Shown: piece after piece, positions 11,229 through 24,398 of the stretch | Layout: each line of letters opens with the position of its first letter | Numbering within the stretch: position 1 is the stretch's first letter | NCBI GenBank assembly: GCA_014529385.2 | Contig: CM043960.1 | Coordinates: 117,434,043 to 117,498,042 of the forward strand | Direction: 5' to 3' | Length of the DNA: 64,000 bases | Origin: Adiantum capillus-veneris | Taxonomy: Eukaryota > Streptophyta > Polypodiopsida > Polypodiales > Pteridaceae | The notes under the pieces: generated by a model | What the model was told of the DNA's origin: nothing | What the model saw: only the letters and a program-made list of their open reading frames with translations | Databases searched by the model: none | Made by a program: the position numbers and the translations under genes

Positions 11229-11977
11229 GAGGAAACTGTCAAAAAAGATGCAGGAGACTATCGACGAAACCCAAGCCCTTATTACTGCTACAAAGGCAAC
11301 TCTTCCACTCATCCCGCACAGCAAAATTCAGCGATATGTGTTTACTGATCAAGCTAAGGCTCTACTCCAACTGTGGGACTTGCATGTGGTCTTGCAAGCC
11401 ACGAGGATTGAGTTTGACACAGCCATCATAAGGCAAGTCCTGGACTCTTTTAATGCTGAAGATGGCAGTGCTGTGATTTATGGCATGAAGGTGTGTGTCA
11501 CACCAGAAAGTATTTCTTTTGCATTTCGTATGCCAAACGGGCCCAAGCCATCTGTAGCAACTGCAGAGCAGATCAGTGCAGCTCTAAAGGAGGATGATGC
11601 TACTTAGAGGAAAAGGAAAGCCAGTGCGCAAGGAATTCCAGTTCGCAGGACTGGAAGCTCTCGCCGCCTACCAATTTGTGGTGGCTGAATTTGTGAGCCT
11701 GAAGAATAACCCGACATATGTGTCAGAGAAACTTTTTGCCATGCTTTTAGCAAAAAGATTGGATTCCAAAGTCTCTATCAACCTCTACCAAATATTGTCG
11801 CACAATGTGCTTCAGCAAACTGCCAAGCTGAAATCTCAAAGTGTATTCAAGGCTTGGTATGTTTGGCAATTTCTGTACTGGGCAACTACTCCAGACATCC
11901 ATGATCAAGTGATAATGGCTTGGATCCAGAAGCCGTTCCCAGCATCCAAGAATATAGACTTGTCATCGGATGAATAA
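11221..11977 (+). pseudogene. E2 extra ORF, block 1 (unknown; plant-mobile-like)
   Basis: Two overlapping frames (11221-11607 and 11594-11977) joined by a frameshift near 11600. I do not recognise it with certainty. The stretch IRQVLDSFNAEDGSAVIYGM followed by KVCVTPESISFAFRMPNG resembles the 'VRGK ... fsp..In..lglP' pattern of the 'putative plant transposon protein'/plant mobile domain families; this is my inference. The second half is helix-rich (LLAKRLDSKVSINLYQIL, KAWYVWQFLYWATTP). It lies exactly where integrase is expected, on the same strand as pol. Confidence 0.55.
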
Positions 11978-13273
11978 GAGCCAGAAAGCCAGTCAACCCC
12001 CACTGGACAAAAAAGGAAGGCTAAACAAGATGAAGCTTGTAGTTCAAAGAAGCCAAGGATGACAATGACTAAGAGCACTGCTCTCCTAAAGAAGCTGGAA
12101 AGTCAAGTCAAAACAGTGTCTACTAAAAGGATTCCAGTTAGCCAGACTGAACAACAGACTGACCAGACCACTCGTGGAATCAACCAGTCAGCAGGCTAGA
12201 TCTCAGTAACCACTAGTACTGGACAAGATCAGTCAGAAAGAGCCAGTTTTGAGCAGTCAGCAGACTAGATTGATAAGGGCAAAGGCCCAGCTTCTCCAAA
12301 TACACTTGGCAGAGTTTCCATCCCATACAGTGAAGAAGCCCTGCACTTGACAAAGAAAGACAGGTTACAACAGCTACAGAATCATCCGCTCAAGGGACGT
12401 CTTCTATTGCAAAAATGTGATTATGTTGCATTACCTTATATGGCTCCTGTCACAGTCTATGAGCCAACTGATTCTGACCCAGCAACAGTTAATGATGGTT
12501 GTTCAGTACTCATTCAGTCATCATGGAATACTATTGTCAATTGTATGGGACAAATGTTGGATGCTGCAGGGTCAGAAGATGAACTAATTAAGGTAAAGAC
12601 TGAATTAAGGGAGGCTGAGGAGCAGATTGAAAAGCTGGAGCAAGGGAGAGCAGCCCAGAACCTGCTCCATACTATCCTTGAGGCTCACTCAGATAGGACC
12701 ATTCAGCATTTACAAAATAAGCTAGCCAAGGTAGAGTCTGAGATGTAGACCATGCGGGAAGAAAAGGTAGAAGCTCAACGAGCTGCTAATCGGTTCGAAA
12801 CCATGCTGAGAATGAAGCGGGTTGAGTTCAACTCTTTACTGATTTGCCAAAATGCTCTGAAGACCACATTAACAAAACGATATATTTATAATAATCTAGC
12901 CGAGATCTTGAATCCAGCGGGCAATGCTGTTTTTAACATGGATAACTTGAAGTCTCTTATAGAGACGATGCAGAGTGATTTGCAGGATAAAGTTACTGAA
13001 TATAACAGTGCTCTGACAAATCAAGCTATCCTTGATTACATTGAACAGCAGACTACCATTAAAGAAGATGAGGATAAGGAGGAAGAAGAAGCAGAGAAGG
13101 AGGAGGATGAACCAAACGAAGGGCATAATGATGATGATGATGATGCCTCTCCTCCATCTCCACCTCCAGAACCTGGTACTGGTGGTAGAGGGCCAACTGG
13201 AGGAAATCAGTCAAACAGGCAGACCATCCAGACCAGCATGAAGGACAGCGGTCGAGCAATCAGCAGCAGCTAG
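11978..13273 (+). pseudogene. E2 extra ORF, block 2 (coiled-coil, acidic tail)
   Basis: Same frame as the end of block 1. It continues after stops at 11975-11977 and in 12190-12270. Readable parts are 12347-12748 and 12752-13273, separated by a single TAG. Heptad-like Leu/Glu/Lys segments (ELREAEEQIEKLEQG, LQNKLAKVESEM) predict coiled coil. The end is a run of Glu/Lys, then Asp (about 13060-13145), then Pro/Ser and Gly-rich sequence. No catalytic motif is visible. Probably part of one long protein with blocks 1 and 3. Confidence 0.5.
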
Positions 13274-13521
13274 GAGAGCAACAACCCAGCAACACTGGGA
13301 ATCCACCGGCACACCAGTCACAACACAGCAGGGATGTTAAAGGGAAAGGCAAAGCTGTGACTGAGGGACTAGCAGGTGATGAGCAACATTCATTATAGCT
13401 CATCACGCTGAATAAGAGATTGAGACATTAGCAGGCTCCTATAACCAGGCGGTATCTGGAGGATGATGATCTTATATCTGATCTGGAGCACTTTCAGCGA
13501 CTGTATGTCGACGCCAGGGAA

Positions 13522-14835
13522 ATGGTTGAGCATTGGAAATCAACTGCCTTCCATGATCAAGAGGCATGCCAATTACCTGCGCATCCCAGTACAATACAGA
13601 TGTTAGAAAGGGTGCCTGAATGGATATTAACTACTGAAGAGAGAGTAACCAATCCACATTGGCAACGGCAGTCTACTGCAGATTGTCGCTCTCTGGCCAT
13701 GGAATTAGAGCTTCTTCTAGGAAATCAGCCGACATATAAATGCATGAAGGATGTCCGGAATCAATTGAAAGAGGTCTTAGTGCAAATGCAGATTGCTAGG
13801 GGAGTTCTGGATCAAAGGGTGCGGACCATTCTTGAAGATCATACTGCCACCAGCAAGGGACCTCAAACTCGAATGTCAGTGGGAGAACAGGCAACTGCTC
13901 TCCGGTGATTGTTTCAGCTGGTTAGAGTAACCAGAAAGATGATGCAGCAAGAGAACCAAGCTGTCCTTAACTTCTTGGAATTTGTCCCTGATACCCCAGT
14001 TTTTTTGTATGCTTTACCAACAAGAGAGGCAGAGTTGCCAACATTTTTTCTAGCACTTTATCCTCAACATCTAGAACCAGTCGATCGGCTCACATATTTC
14101 AAGATTACTGATGATCTTCAAGATTGGTATGAGCGATCGACTATGGAATGGAAAACTTGGCAAACACTATTCAACGACGCTCTCCAACTGTTGAATGACC
14201 TCCAGGAGCTGAAACATGAGGTGCAAAGGATCAAACTGTGTATGGGCCAGTGGAAAATTCAGATCAGAGGCCTCACTAAGATCACCAACCAACCGCTACA
14301 ACTCACTGTTGAGTCCTCTAAACTGCTTGAAAAGGACATTACGGCTAAACCAGGCCTAGGACCACAGTACAAAGAAATGGCTGAGATTCTTTTTGAAGCT
14401 CGGATCAAAACCAATCAGCCTCTTCCAGAAGGATGGATCCATACAGTCTCACATTGTCACAAACTAGCCAAGACTCGGATCACCAAAGGCAGACGCACGC
14501 TCTATGATCTTGACACCAAAACCTATCATCCTCTCACGCCTTATGAAATGAAGATGACCACAGAAAGGCGGGATCAGCTTGAGCAGGAGGCCATTTACAG
14601 GCTCATTCAGAAGAAGAATGATGGCACTAGGACTTCTCAGACGCCATCCAGGCCAAATGATAAACGGAAGCGGGTTCAGTGGAAGGATACTGGTCTTCGA
14701 ATCAGACGGTGGATTTTTCCAACAGTTTTCGCAGCAGACATTGGATTTTTCCCACTCAGGGGTTGGTGTCACTTGGCTGACGGCCCTTGGAATTACAATT
14801 ATAAGGGCGTCAAGCACTCAACGACCCAACACTAG
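13522..14835 (+). pseudogene. E2 extra ORF, block 3 (unknown)
   Basis: Readable as 13522-13908 and 13909-14835 with one TGA between them, in the same frame. Helical and rich in Gln, Leu and Trp (for example FKITDDLQDWYERSTMEWK). The C-terminal part is basic (NDKRKRVQWKD), after which the frame runs into the 3' tandem repeats and is probably no longer coding. No family recognised. The bulk of 11221-14700 stays readable over about 1,150 codons with few stops, which supports a former single long ORF. Confidence 0.5.
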
Positions 14836-14990
14836 AAGAATCAGACGATGGATTTTTTTCAGTTCCACTTGGCTTGATGCCCATGGAATTACAACTATAG
14901 GGGTGTCAAGCACTCGACGAGCAACATTCCAAAACAATCAGACGGTGGATTTTTTTCTCAAAATTTTTGGAATCTTGCCAAAATTCAAGA
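14701..14990 (+). repeat. E2 3' untranslated tandem repeats
   Basis: Units starting ATCAGACGGTGGATTTTT at 14701, 14840 (one mismatch) and 14938, with a second shared block (GGAATTACAA...GTCAAGCACTC). Unit spacing is 139 and 98 bp; the third is partial. Tandem repeats just before the 3' LTR are known in Tat-lineage elements. Confidence 0.75.
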
Positions 14991-15003
14991 AAGGAGGGAA
15001 GGA
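14988..15003 (+). other. E2 polypurine tract
   Basis: AGAAAGGAGGGAAGGA immediately before the 3' LTR. Confidence 0.85.
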
Positions 15004-15501
15004 TGTAGATGACTAAGACAGTCTCACTGAGTGGGAACCGGCTCCTGTGAGATGAACAGTGGATCAGTCAGTAATTACCACGACAGTTACCATAGTAATT
15101 CCGAAGGCATATAAATAGGACCCATTACATTGTAATTGGGTTGGAATTAGTCGTGGGCATGAATCGAGTCATTTGTCGGTTGTACTTTTGCTTAGCTTTT
15201 GATTCATAATCCTTAGTTCCCGAGCTGTTCTTGAGCTACAACATCTTCATCTGTAATCTTAAATACAGCAGTCCAGTATAATCCAGCCATACATACTTTG
15301 TACTCATTCTCTCTGAGTCTGAATCTGGATCTGAATCTGAACATCATTCTCAATGCTTCAGTCTGTTTCTCATTCCAGTAGATGTATTCCAATTCAGTTT
15401 CTATTTCCTTTTCCGGTCTACTGCTTGAACTAACACATCACTCGTAGCTGTAAACTTCTAACACTAGAATCAGCTATCTAAAGAGATCAACTCCAATTCC
15501 A
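15004..15501 (+). repeat. E2 3' LTR
   Basis: 498 bp, TGTAGATG...AATTCCA, matching 6263-6760; followed by the TSD TCCTC at 15502-15506. Confidence 0.93.
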
Positions 15502-15981
15502 TCCTCCTCTTATAGGCCCTCTAGACTACCTTTAGGAGCCCTTGAACAATACATTCCTAGCTAGCCTTGCCTAGGCTTGTGCCTCCCGTGGTCCTACCCT
15601 TGTTCTAATATCACTTCCCCCTTGAAGGAGAGGTTTTTTCCTTGAAAATTTCAATGAACAACTCTTCATAAGAATCTTAGTGTTTTCCTCTCTAAAGATG
15701 CATCAGGTGAACTGATCCATGTCATAAGTACCAAATCTAGTGCTCGTATGTGGAACTATCTGCTTGTTGAAAAAATTGAAATAAATGATTGCAATCAAAT
15801 ATTTTTCTAAGAGACTGCTCCTTTTGACCAAAAGGAACCCCTTCTTAGATCTCACACTAACAGTAAATCCTACCTCAAACGAGACACTCTAAGAAAAATG
15901 TATTGTTGTCACTAGTTAGGTAATAGCAAAGCCTATCTCAAGAGGGATGAGTGAAAAAGCACGAGGCTCCTGGCTATGGGA

Positions 15982-16032
<51 letters not shown>

Positions 16033-16460
16033 GCATGACATAAGAAACAATAGGAATTTGCTTTGTATTGATTGGAAAATTTTGAAACCGATTACAATCA
16101 ATAATTTAAAACCACATAGGCGTATACTATCTTCTTTTCCAAGAGCGGTGAAGAATGTATGTTGCCGTTTACGTAGAGAGAAAGCATGAGAAAGGGTGCA
16201 CAAGTTTCTTCTGCTCCCTTGTACCTTGCACTTCTCTCTTATGTAGGCTTCAATTCCCTCTTCCTCTTTTGTGCTCCTCCAAAAACTCCGACCTTCAAAT
16301 GCTCACAAATCACCTCCCGAATGAGAGAGAGATTATACCTCACCCTTCACCTCTTCTTGACACACACCCTTGCAACTTGACACAACACAAGGAATTCACT
16401 TACTCTCCTCACTTCACACAAAACCACTCAAGATCTCCATGAAAATCCTCCCCCCAAACT

Positions 16461-16573
16461 CAAACGTCTCGAACTACAAGCCCTTGCCTACTCGTAGTCA
16501 CTACGTTGTGGGTTCAAGCTCCAAACGTCTCGAACTACAAGCCCTTGCCTACTCGTAGTCACTACGTTGTGGG
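16461..16573. repeat. 61-bp-period tandem duplication
   Basis: CAAACGTCTCGAACTACAAG and about 30 further bases occur at 16461 and again at 16522, essentially identical. Confidence 0.9.
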
Positions 16574-17008
16574 TCGAGTTGATCAAGGATTGGAATCACA
16601 CTTGATGGCTACCAGAAAACACAAGAAGGACCATCAAAAACACAAAATCTCCAACCACAAAATGCCTCTCTCAAACCATTGCAAAATCTTCACAAAAATC
16701 CACTGTGTTGGACACTTTGGTAGCCTCAACCTTAATGGCCCAACGACACAAGGTCAAATAGTCTTCTTGCAGACAGTTGCACCTTCTTCCCTCAATTCCT
16801 CACACACACACATCCATGGAAACCTTAAAAAATGACTCTTCCAAGTACAAAAGTGAAGAGAAGAACCCCCTATTCACTATTCCTCGCAGTGCTTCCCTGT
16901 ACATATGCCTGAGCATATCTGGTGCTCCAAATAAAGAGTTACCGCACGTTTGAGAGAGGGAATGTGAGCACACCCACAGACACATAAAATTGCCTCTCTA
17001 TAGCCTAG

Positions 17009-17152
17009 AGCATTCACAACACCCCACTCCTCTCAAAAACACCTTCAAAACGATATACTTCCCGATAAATACACACTTGGTTGCACACAGACAAACGCAC
17101 ACGTCCCTTTGGAAATCAACACCCATACACCATCCACAATGCCTCTATCATA
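17009..17152 (+). repeat. Dispersed direct repeat, copy 1
   Basis: Shares ACCCCACTCCTCTCAAAAAC and about 100 further bp with 20083-20214, 3.07 kb away, same orientation, diverged by substitutions and short indels. Could be remnants of LTR-type ends or of a dispersed repeat. Confidence 0.7.
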
Positions 17153-17166
17153 CAAGCCACTACCAC

Positions 17167-17232
<66 letters not shown>

Positions 17233-20082
17233 CAAAACGTCCGGAAGTACATCCACACGCCAGCACCGACACACCAAAGAGAAGTAGGAGAAGAGTGAAG
17301 GGAGTGGAGGGAGACAACAAAAATAGAGAAGCTGTGGAGTTTGTTTCATCCAAAAAAACATTACACACTTCTTACAACCTTCATGGCTCCTCTACTAACT
17401 TTCCAGGGTAAAAAGCGCCTATAGGGGACGCCTTATAGGGGGGATTTTACATGTTTGGTAAGTCTCCCTTCATCGTACATGTGCCCAAGCTCTTTTTAGT
17501 ATTACTTGCATGGAAATATTATCCTTGTAGGGTGGTGTCAACTTTCTACACTCCCTCTCTTTCTCTTGAGGTTCCACGTGAACATACCCTCCCTCCCTCC
17601 ACGCACTAGCAATATTGCTAGGTGGGGTGGGGCTCTATGCTCCAACAAAAGGGGAGGCCTTATGGCCCCCTAGAATGGGAATAAGCCCCAACCATGCCAC
17701 TTGCCAATGCTAGAAATTCCAAAGCCACCGCAATGTCATAGGCTGCCCAAAACCACCCACGACCTCCGCGAGCACACGCATAGCCACCACTACAGCTCCC
17801 ACAGGCAAGGGGAGGGGGGATGACATAGCTCTCCTCTCTCTCCCTTGAGAACTCCAAATAAGGTCTACCATACATAATATATAATCCAAGCTCCACATCT
17901 ACGCCCATATGTGGGATTGATCCACACATACATGGCACTTTTGGGTGCACTGCAAATTTAAAACTCCACCCAAAAAACTTTTTGTTTGGTTTTGCTCAGA
18001 AGCTCGATAACTTATAGCATCTTACTCTATTCCTACTCTACAAAACCATGGAAAAAATTCATGTCATCAATCAGCTCCCCTTTGCTATCCGATCTTTCTA
18101 CGGCCTCGAACCGAGAGCCCAAAATTTACAAAAACCCACTTGTACTTGCCACCTCTCTCTCCCCACAACTTCAATCGAGCATATCTTTGCACTTGCAGCT
18201 TCGATTGATAATCTGTTACTTCCAACATACCTCTTACACTGCACACTTCCTCTTGGCAAGCTTGGAAAACCTCCTACTGGCACACTTATTGAGGCGACTA
18301 AAATGGTGAAGAATTGGCCCCCAACAAAAATTTAATTGATCATATCTAGGCCATTGGAGGTTTGATTGCAGATTCGAAAAAACCGACATGCTCCATAAAG
18401 TGAACACTTCAACCCTATAAATTCACCTATGCCATGACCATCTTGCTACACCTATCCAATCCGACGAATCTGCAAGGCACTCTTTTCTTCAAATTGTCAT
18501 ATCTTGAGTTGAACACCTTGGATTAATAGACCATTTGGACCAGCTCATAGAGCATTTTGAAGACCACCTTCTGCACTTCCATTTTGGCACTTGCTCTCTG
18601 GTCAACCACATGGGAAGGACCATAGCTAATCACTCTGGCCTAAACAACCCCAAAAAGCATACAAATCTAGATCCACTTGTGTGCCTTCGACCTTCGTAAC
18701 TGCTTTACCACCTTGGCATGCACCTGTAGATACCCATGGCCCTTCTTCTTGCTCTTCCTAGCATGGACTCACTTCAGTTGCACCATCATTGCTACCCAAC
18801 CCCCTTTTATTGAACATTTATGTTCAACCACAAGAGATGCTTATTGAACCTAAAATTGCAAAACTAGAGAACACTTCAAGCAAACACAAAAAAATTGGTA
18901 TCATATGTAAAAAGCTTTATTTTGTTGGTCTATAGCTTGGGTCTAAGTGGGTTTCCCGAACCCCTTCATAGGTAAGCCAGCTGGATCAAACACAAGGCAT
19001 TGAGCACATATATCCATCTACAATGACCCCAAGTGGTGTTGCACCCAAGCATGTAACCAATTATCCATATGAAATGCATACAACATACCTTCCCTGCTCT
19101 GGGCATCCATCTACATCCAACTGATCCCAATAGAGCACCACAATGCACATCATTATGCTCATAGCACATACGTGACCCTCCCTCCCAACCATGAAGTAGA
19201 GACCTCCCCAAAGGATTCCGTAACCGACGGATGACCCATTGCACAACTTCACTTACAAGCATACCCATCAACCATGAAACACATACCTCTTTAGTGAGCT
19301 TAGCCAAAGACATATCCTCAGTTTATCCTCCATGCACAATAGGATACATTTGCTTTCGTGGAAACTCTCTCCCAATAGGCTCCTCCACCACCATCAGTTT
19401 CACGCTTGCCTCAATACCCGTAGTATCTTCAATGCAAGCATCATCAAGCCCTCACATAAAAACTGGGCCATAGGGATGAACTACACCTCTTGCAAACCAA
19501 CTTCATCACCCCACTCTTCAAACGTGTTTCCTACTACCACACCCTCACATAAAGAAGTAAATTTTTTATCCCATATCATATCATCAAGAAGCATAGTATG
19601 GGTAAAACCTCCCTCTTCAGAAGAGGATGCATACTTACTCTACACGACTTCATCACTTCCTGCCTCCACCAAGCTCGAGTCTAGATCCATGTCACCACAG
19701 TCACAAGGTAGACCTATAACCACCGCTTCATCCACCTGCTCTTCTTCCATAATTGAGGCAACCTTGTCCTTTCCAAAAAAACTTCGCACTTGGTGCACCA
19801 CCATACCATATTTCACAACAACCTTCTCAAGTGTAGCCATTAGCATGGTATAGTATATCACCCCCCTTGCATATCTTCATCCACCAGCTTGGACACTTCC
19901 ACCTATTCTTCTTTCACATTGCAGACCATCATATCATCAAGCACACTGCAGACCATCATATCATCAAGGACACAATAAGACAGTTTCACCCTTACCAACT
20001 TAGGTTCATCAAAGGCCGTCTGTTCTCTAAAAGATGTGAACTTATCATTCAGACTATCCTCCTTACCTGACTCCCAAAAGGC

Positions 20083-20214
20083 ATTCGGAGCACCCCACTC
20101 CTCTCAAAAACACCTTCAAAACAGCACACTTCTCGGCAAATATACGCGGTTTCACACAGACAAAGCACACGCCTCTTTACAAATCAACACCCATGTACAA
20201 TCCACAATGCTTCA
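20083..20214 (+). repeat. Dispersed direct repeat, copy 2
   Basis: Partner of 17009-17152. Both copies are followed by (AC)n-rich sequence. Confidence 0.7.
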
Positions 20215-21422
20215 CACACACACACACACACACACGAAAAGGGAGTGGTAACAAAGCTAATTTCCAATTGCACCCTAAGTAGTGGAGAGAGGGAGGGGTA
20301 ACTCACTAACACTTTCCTTGCAAAAAGGCAGTTATTAGTTTAGTACGATCAGGACACAAACCAACAAGAAACAAGCATGGCCTCCATAAATTACAATGAA
20401 CAAGGACCTACAAAAATGCATTACCTACTAAGCAAACATGGTGTTGCTACTAGTAAGTTCCTCGACAAAGCGCAACGCCCCTTTCAAAAGTTGGCCACAA
20501 CATTGAGTATAAGCGAAATATACTTTGTCTTACTTGCAAAGCAATACATCGACCTCACCCACACCATGACTTTAACCATGTCCTAACCCACAAGCTCAAA
20601 CACCATAGACATATGTCCATTAACAATTCCACAAAACAATGTGCATATCCACAGCTAAAGTACATGACTATGAAAGCAATACAGCTGACAAACCTGTTAA
20701 GGTCATACATTAAGAAAAGCAGGAAACACACATCAAAACTACCAGCATTACCACTTAGCCACCTCGCAAGCAGGCTGCGGGTTGTCTAGCGGAGGCAAAG
20801 CATGAAAGAGTAGGACACATATCCCGTATAGAACATCCTCAAGGAAGGCTAAAAATAGGCTCAAAATAGCAATCAAAAGCCTGGCTACCCATATTACCTA
20901 CCACCCTAAGGTCAGGATTTCAATCCCTCTGAAGATCTCGACTAGCACCCCTTAAAGAAGGTACTGCAGTGCAAGAAATCTCTTCCCAAAGGACCAATCA
21001 TTGCTCTACATGGGTAGTGACAATGGTGCGAAGGATAACCTCATATTACAAGCCCTTAAAAATGGCCCCAATATGTCAAACCACTCTTCTAATTTCAAAA
21101 CTGAGCTGCCTCAAAATTCCAAAACAATCTGCAGCATACATGACTCTCTCTCAAATTGATCTTCCCCAAGGGCGACCTCTTCCTGTTGGTGGGCTGCAAT
21201 GGGAGTTTATTTGATGTGTTGGTATAGATCAAGGCAGTAAAGCATTGTATATCCTTACGGCTCTTAAAGGCTGGAGACAACGGTATGGCTACATGGCCTC
21301 ATCTGTGCTGCTCTCTTGTCATTTCATCTTTGTAATTAGTATGACAGCTGAGAGCTCTTCACCTCTTGGTAACTACAATCTGGCTGTTTGGGACAAAAAC
21401 TCTTGGCATCGACGAGTATGCA

Positions 21423-21590
21423 TTAACAATATGCAACCCCTTCCCCTTTGACCACTCGGCCTATTTTGTATATTACTTTGTCTCCCTTGTTGGCCAGTAT
21501 GTCCTCTGCTGATTCAGGGCTAGCTACAATCACCATTCCAATGCCCATATTGAAGGTTCTTCTCATCTCTGCATCGTTAATCCCACCCAC
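21423..21590 (-). CDS. PUR5: PUR5 terminal exon
   Basis: 168 bp, [18 protein letters not shown]...[11 protein letters not shown] stop. Acceptor TCACAG. The upstream intron is 76 bp. The length and end fit plant PurM C-termini. Confidence 0.93.
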   Translation of the reverse strand: MGGINDAEMRRTFNMGIGMVIVASPESAEDILANKGDKVIYKIGRVVKGEGVAYC

Positions 21591-22558
21591 CTGTGATCAC
21601 ACAAGTTGATTACAACGGTAAATAAGCAATAGCTGGAAAGACCTCATGCCTAGCCGTAGCACTTACCTTCTTCAACCACTTGAATATAGGAGGGACTTGC
21701 CATGAACCAAAATCCACAGAAGCACCAAGTCCTTTTGGAAAAATCCTTGGTATGTTGTCTGTGAACCCACCCCCTGTGATATGAGCAAGACCTTTCACTT
21801 TGCCTGCATCTACAAGTTCTAGAACCTGAAAGCAGAAAAAAATATCCTAGTATAAAAATTTCAAGAAAAACAGAGAATTGAACAATCAAAAGGATCCTTT
21901 ATGATCATGCTCAATTTACAAGTAATTCTATGCACGTCAAACCTCTTTTACGTAGATTACTGTAGGTGCCAGCAAGGCTTCACCAATTGAAATGGTACTA
22001 TCAGAGTCGGGAAGCACACTACTCAAAGAGACTCCACTGTCACTTAGAACCCTGATCGATGCAAGCAGAGAACAAAATCAGCACAAACTGGAAGCTTTGA
22101 CATGCAGTGAATGATGAATCCAGCAGCCAAATAGGCCATGCCAATCTTAATCTGGTCTAAACCCATCACTATCCAGTTGCGATTAAAGTAATAAAGTCTA
22201 ATACAGAAGACAAATACCTACATGAATACCCAACTTACCCATAAAATGAAGAGCAAGCCATAGATATTCATCCACAAGACAATATAACAATGAGCTTCAA
22301 CATGCAAAGAATTTGACTGGATATTAGGGCATTCCACTAACGTTGATAGTGGATGTAGAACTAATTATTAAATATATTTTCCCACCCACCCTCCCTTAAA
22401 ACACATGAGCAGACAGTATTACAAATAGGCACTTCCTGCACCACTGGCACTCAAGCCGTGACAAGCCTACCACCAAAGTATGTACTTCCTCTCTGTCATA
22501 GGGAATCCAGCCACAAAGCCTAGGACTAGCCATCATTATACCAAACTACCACCTCCCC

Positions 22559-22589
<31 letters not shown>

Positions 22590-23012
22590 AAAACATCACT
22601 ATAGGCATACATTTAAGAGGATTCTGTACTAAGTGGTCGAGATCGATGGTTTTAGGATTCGGACTTCGGAACTGCAAATTCCACAGTTTTTTGTGCAGAC
22701 TTCAATGACACAGGTTTTGTCACAATCACTCACTCTTGAGTTGCTCTGCTAAAATTAGCTAAGTCTTCATCAGTTTTTGGCCACAAAAATCAAGGCGATA
22801 AATATTCTTTCGTCGTATGTTTCATCTATTTTGAACCGCTTCATTTATGAAAAATTGACATAGAATTAATTGGTCACAAATAGATCAAATATTCCCAATG
22901 TAAAATTCAATGTCTACTAATCTATCTATACTATGTATAATGGGGGGAGGTATTCCGGACACATGGCGCAAGCTGCTTAGTTCGGCCAGTGTCCCCTGCG
23001 GCCCGGCAGTCG

Positions 23013-23084
<72 letters not shown>

Positions 23085-23733
23085 CCACCGCTGGAGTTGC
23101 AATGAAGTCTAGAGAGAGAGTGGGAGCATAGTGACATAAAAACGTGTTTCGGCCCTTTGAAACGGTCGAAACATATCGGCGAAACGAGCGAAACGAGTTG
23201 ATTTTTTTTTGTTGCCCCCTTTTGACCAGTTGACTTCAAACCACCTGTTTGGGGATTTTTTAAGCCATGTACCTTACCTTGTTTACTCGTGACTCAAGTC
23301 TCACATCTAGATTTTAGTATTTCACATGTATTGAGAGGTGAATTGTATGTATATTGAATGTATAATTATAGCTACATACATGTAAAACAAAACATGTGTT
23401 TCGCTTTCTTGGAGCTCCAAAACGAAACGTTTCAGAAACCTCGAAACGCACGAAACCCCGAAACATTTCATGTCACACTGAATTATGGGAGAGAGTGCCT
23501 GTGTGAGAAGAGAGGCGAGAGAGGGGTGCCACCACGATCAAGTCAGAGCATTGAGGGGATCCCTTGAGTGTAGAGGATGATGGATTCCTTGCTCTCGCGC
23601 ATGGAAACCAAGGTGGGGCAGAGTAGTGCAGGCCGGAGGAGGAGGGAGGGAGGGAGGGAGGGACAGGGAGAGAGAGGAGTTATTGATTCGTATCATATTC
23701 GTATAAAAAATGGGTGCACGCACTTTATTTCAC

Positions 23734-23770
<37 letters not shown>

Positions 23771-24351
23771 TGTTTCTGCAAGCTGAGAGAGGAGGAAATG
23801 AAATGAAATGAAATGTTATATTAACGTCTTCAAAAGGCCAGAATGACCTATGAGACCAAACTGATACAAAAGTGGTGAATCTGTTACAATGTCTGGGTAC
23901 CTTAGTACTAAAGTACTAAGTGTGAAAAGTGTGAAAGTGTGAAAATAAATGTGAAAAACTAAATACAAAGTATTAAATAAACTTCTTAGGAGCATTCTAG
24001 GTGTCTGGCTAGAATGCTTCTAATCCTTTGTTGTAGTCTCCTCCGGTGAAGTGTGCTTCTGCATCTTGGTCGTGGTCGTCTCGATTTCCTAAGCTCAGTC
24101 GCTCTGTCAATTAGGGTGCCTTGCTGCAAAGAAATAAAGAAATCCTGCGAGCTCTTCTGCAACCTCCACCGCTCTGCACATGTTCTCTCCGCTCTCATGC
24201 TATTGCCCCATGCTGATGCTGCCTGCGCCTGTGTATGTGTGTGAGAGCAGGTGTTCTCTGAGCCTGCGCTGCCATTTTTTTGCTGGTGGCTCACAGTTCG
24301 CCATGTGAGGCTCACCAAGAGGCTCATGGAGGCAAGGGACCCAGGAGCTGG

Positions 24352-24398
<47 letters not shown>

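Larger units (their letters stand above)
6263..15501 (+). mobile_element. E2: integrase-less Ty3/gypsy LTR retrotransposon
   Basis: 9,239 bp bounded by two 498-bp LTRs and a perfect 5-bp TSD, TCCTC (6258-6262 and 15502-15506), so it inserted as one unit. Hand comparison of the LTRs gives about 34 mismatches (about 7%), an old insertion. Internal order: PBS, gag with three zinc knuckles, protease, RT, RNase H, then three blocks of unrecognised ORFs, a 3' tandem-repeat region and the PPT. No integrase motifs (HHCC, DDE, GPY/F) are seen in any plus frame between RNase H and the PPT. Many stops and frameshifts show it is now inactive. Confidence 0.9.
15507..21422. other. Spacer downstream of PUR5, no gene recognised
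   Basis: No family-level match was found on either strand. It contains (GA)n at 15984-16028, (TC)n/(AC)n at 17171-17232, (AC)n at 20213-20235, a 61-bp-period duplication, a dispersed repeat pair and a 27-bp duplication at 19921-19974. Short ORFs such as 18966-19313 (minus) and 18048-18335 (plus) lack recognisable motifs. The part next to 21422 should hold the PUR5 3' UTR. Confidence 0.6.

Noticed and set aside
11228-14835. Hidden integrase in E2
   Set aside because: No HHCC, DDE or GPY/F motif was found in the plus frames; the readable ORFs have a different composition. Profile searches could still find a distant fold.
18966-19861. Minus-strand ORFs (115 and 73 aa) as host genes
   Set aside because: No recognisable motif, start context or exon structure.
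21423-22051. PUR5 3' exons as a separate pseudogene fragment
   Set aside because: Splice sites are intact, there are no lesions, and the phase matches the exon group at 53 kb, so one gene with a giant intron is simpler.
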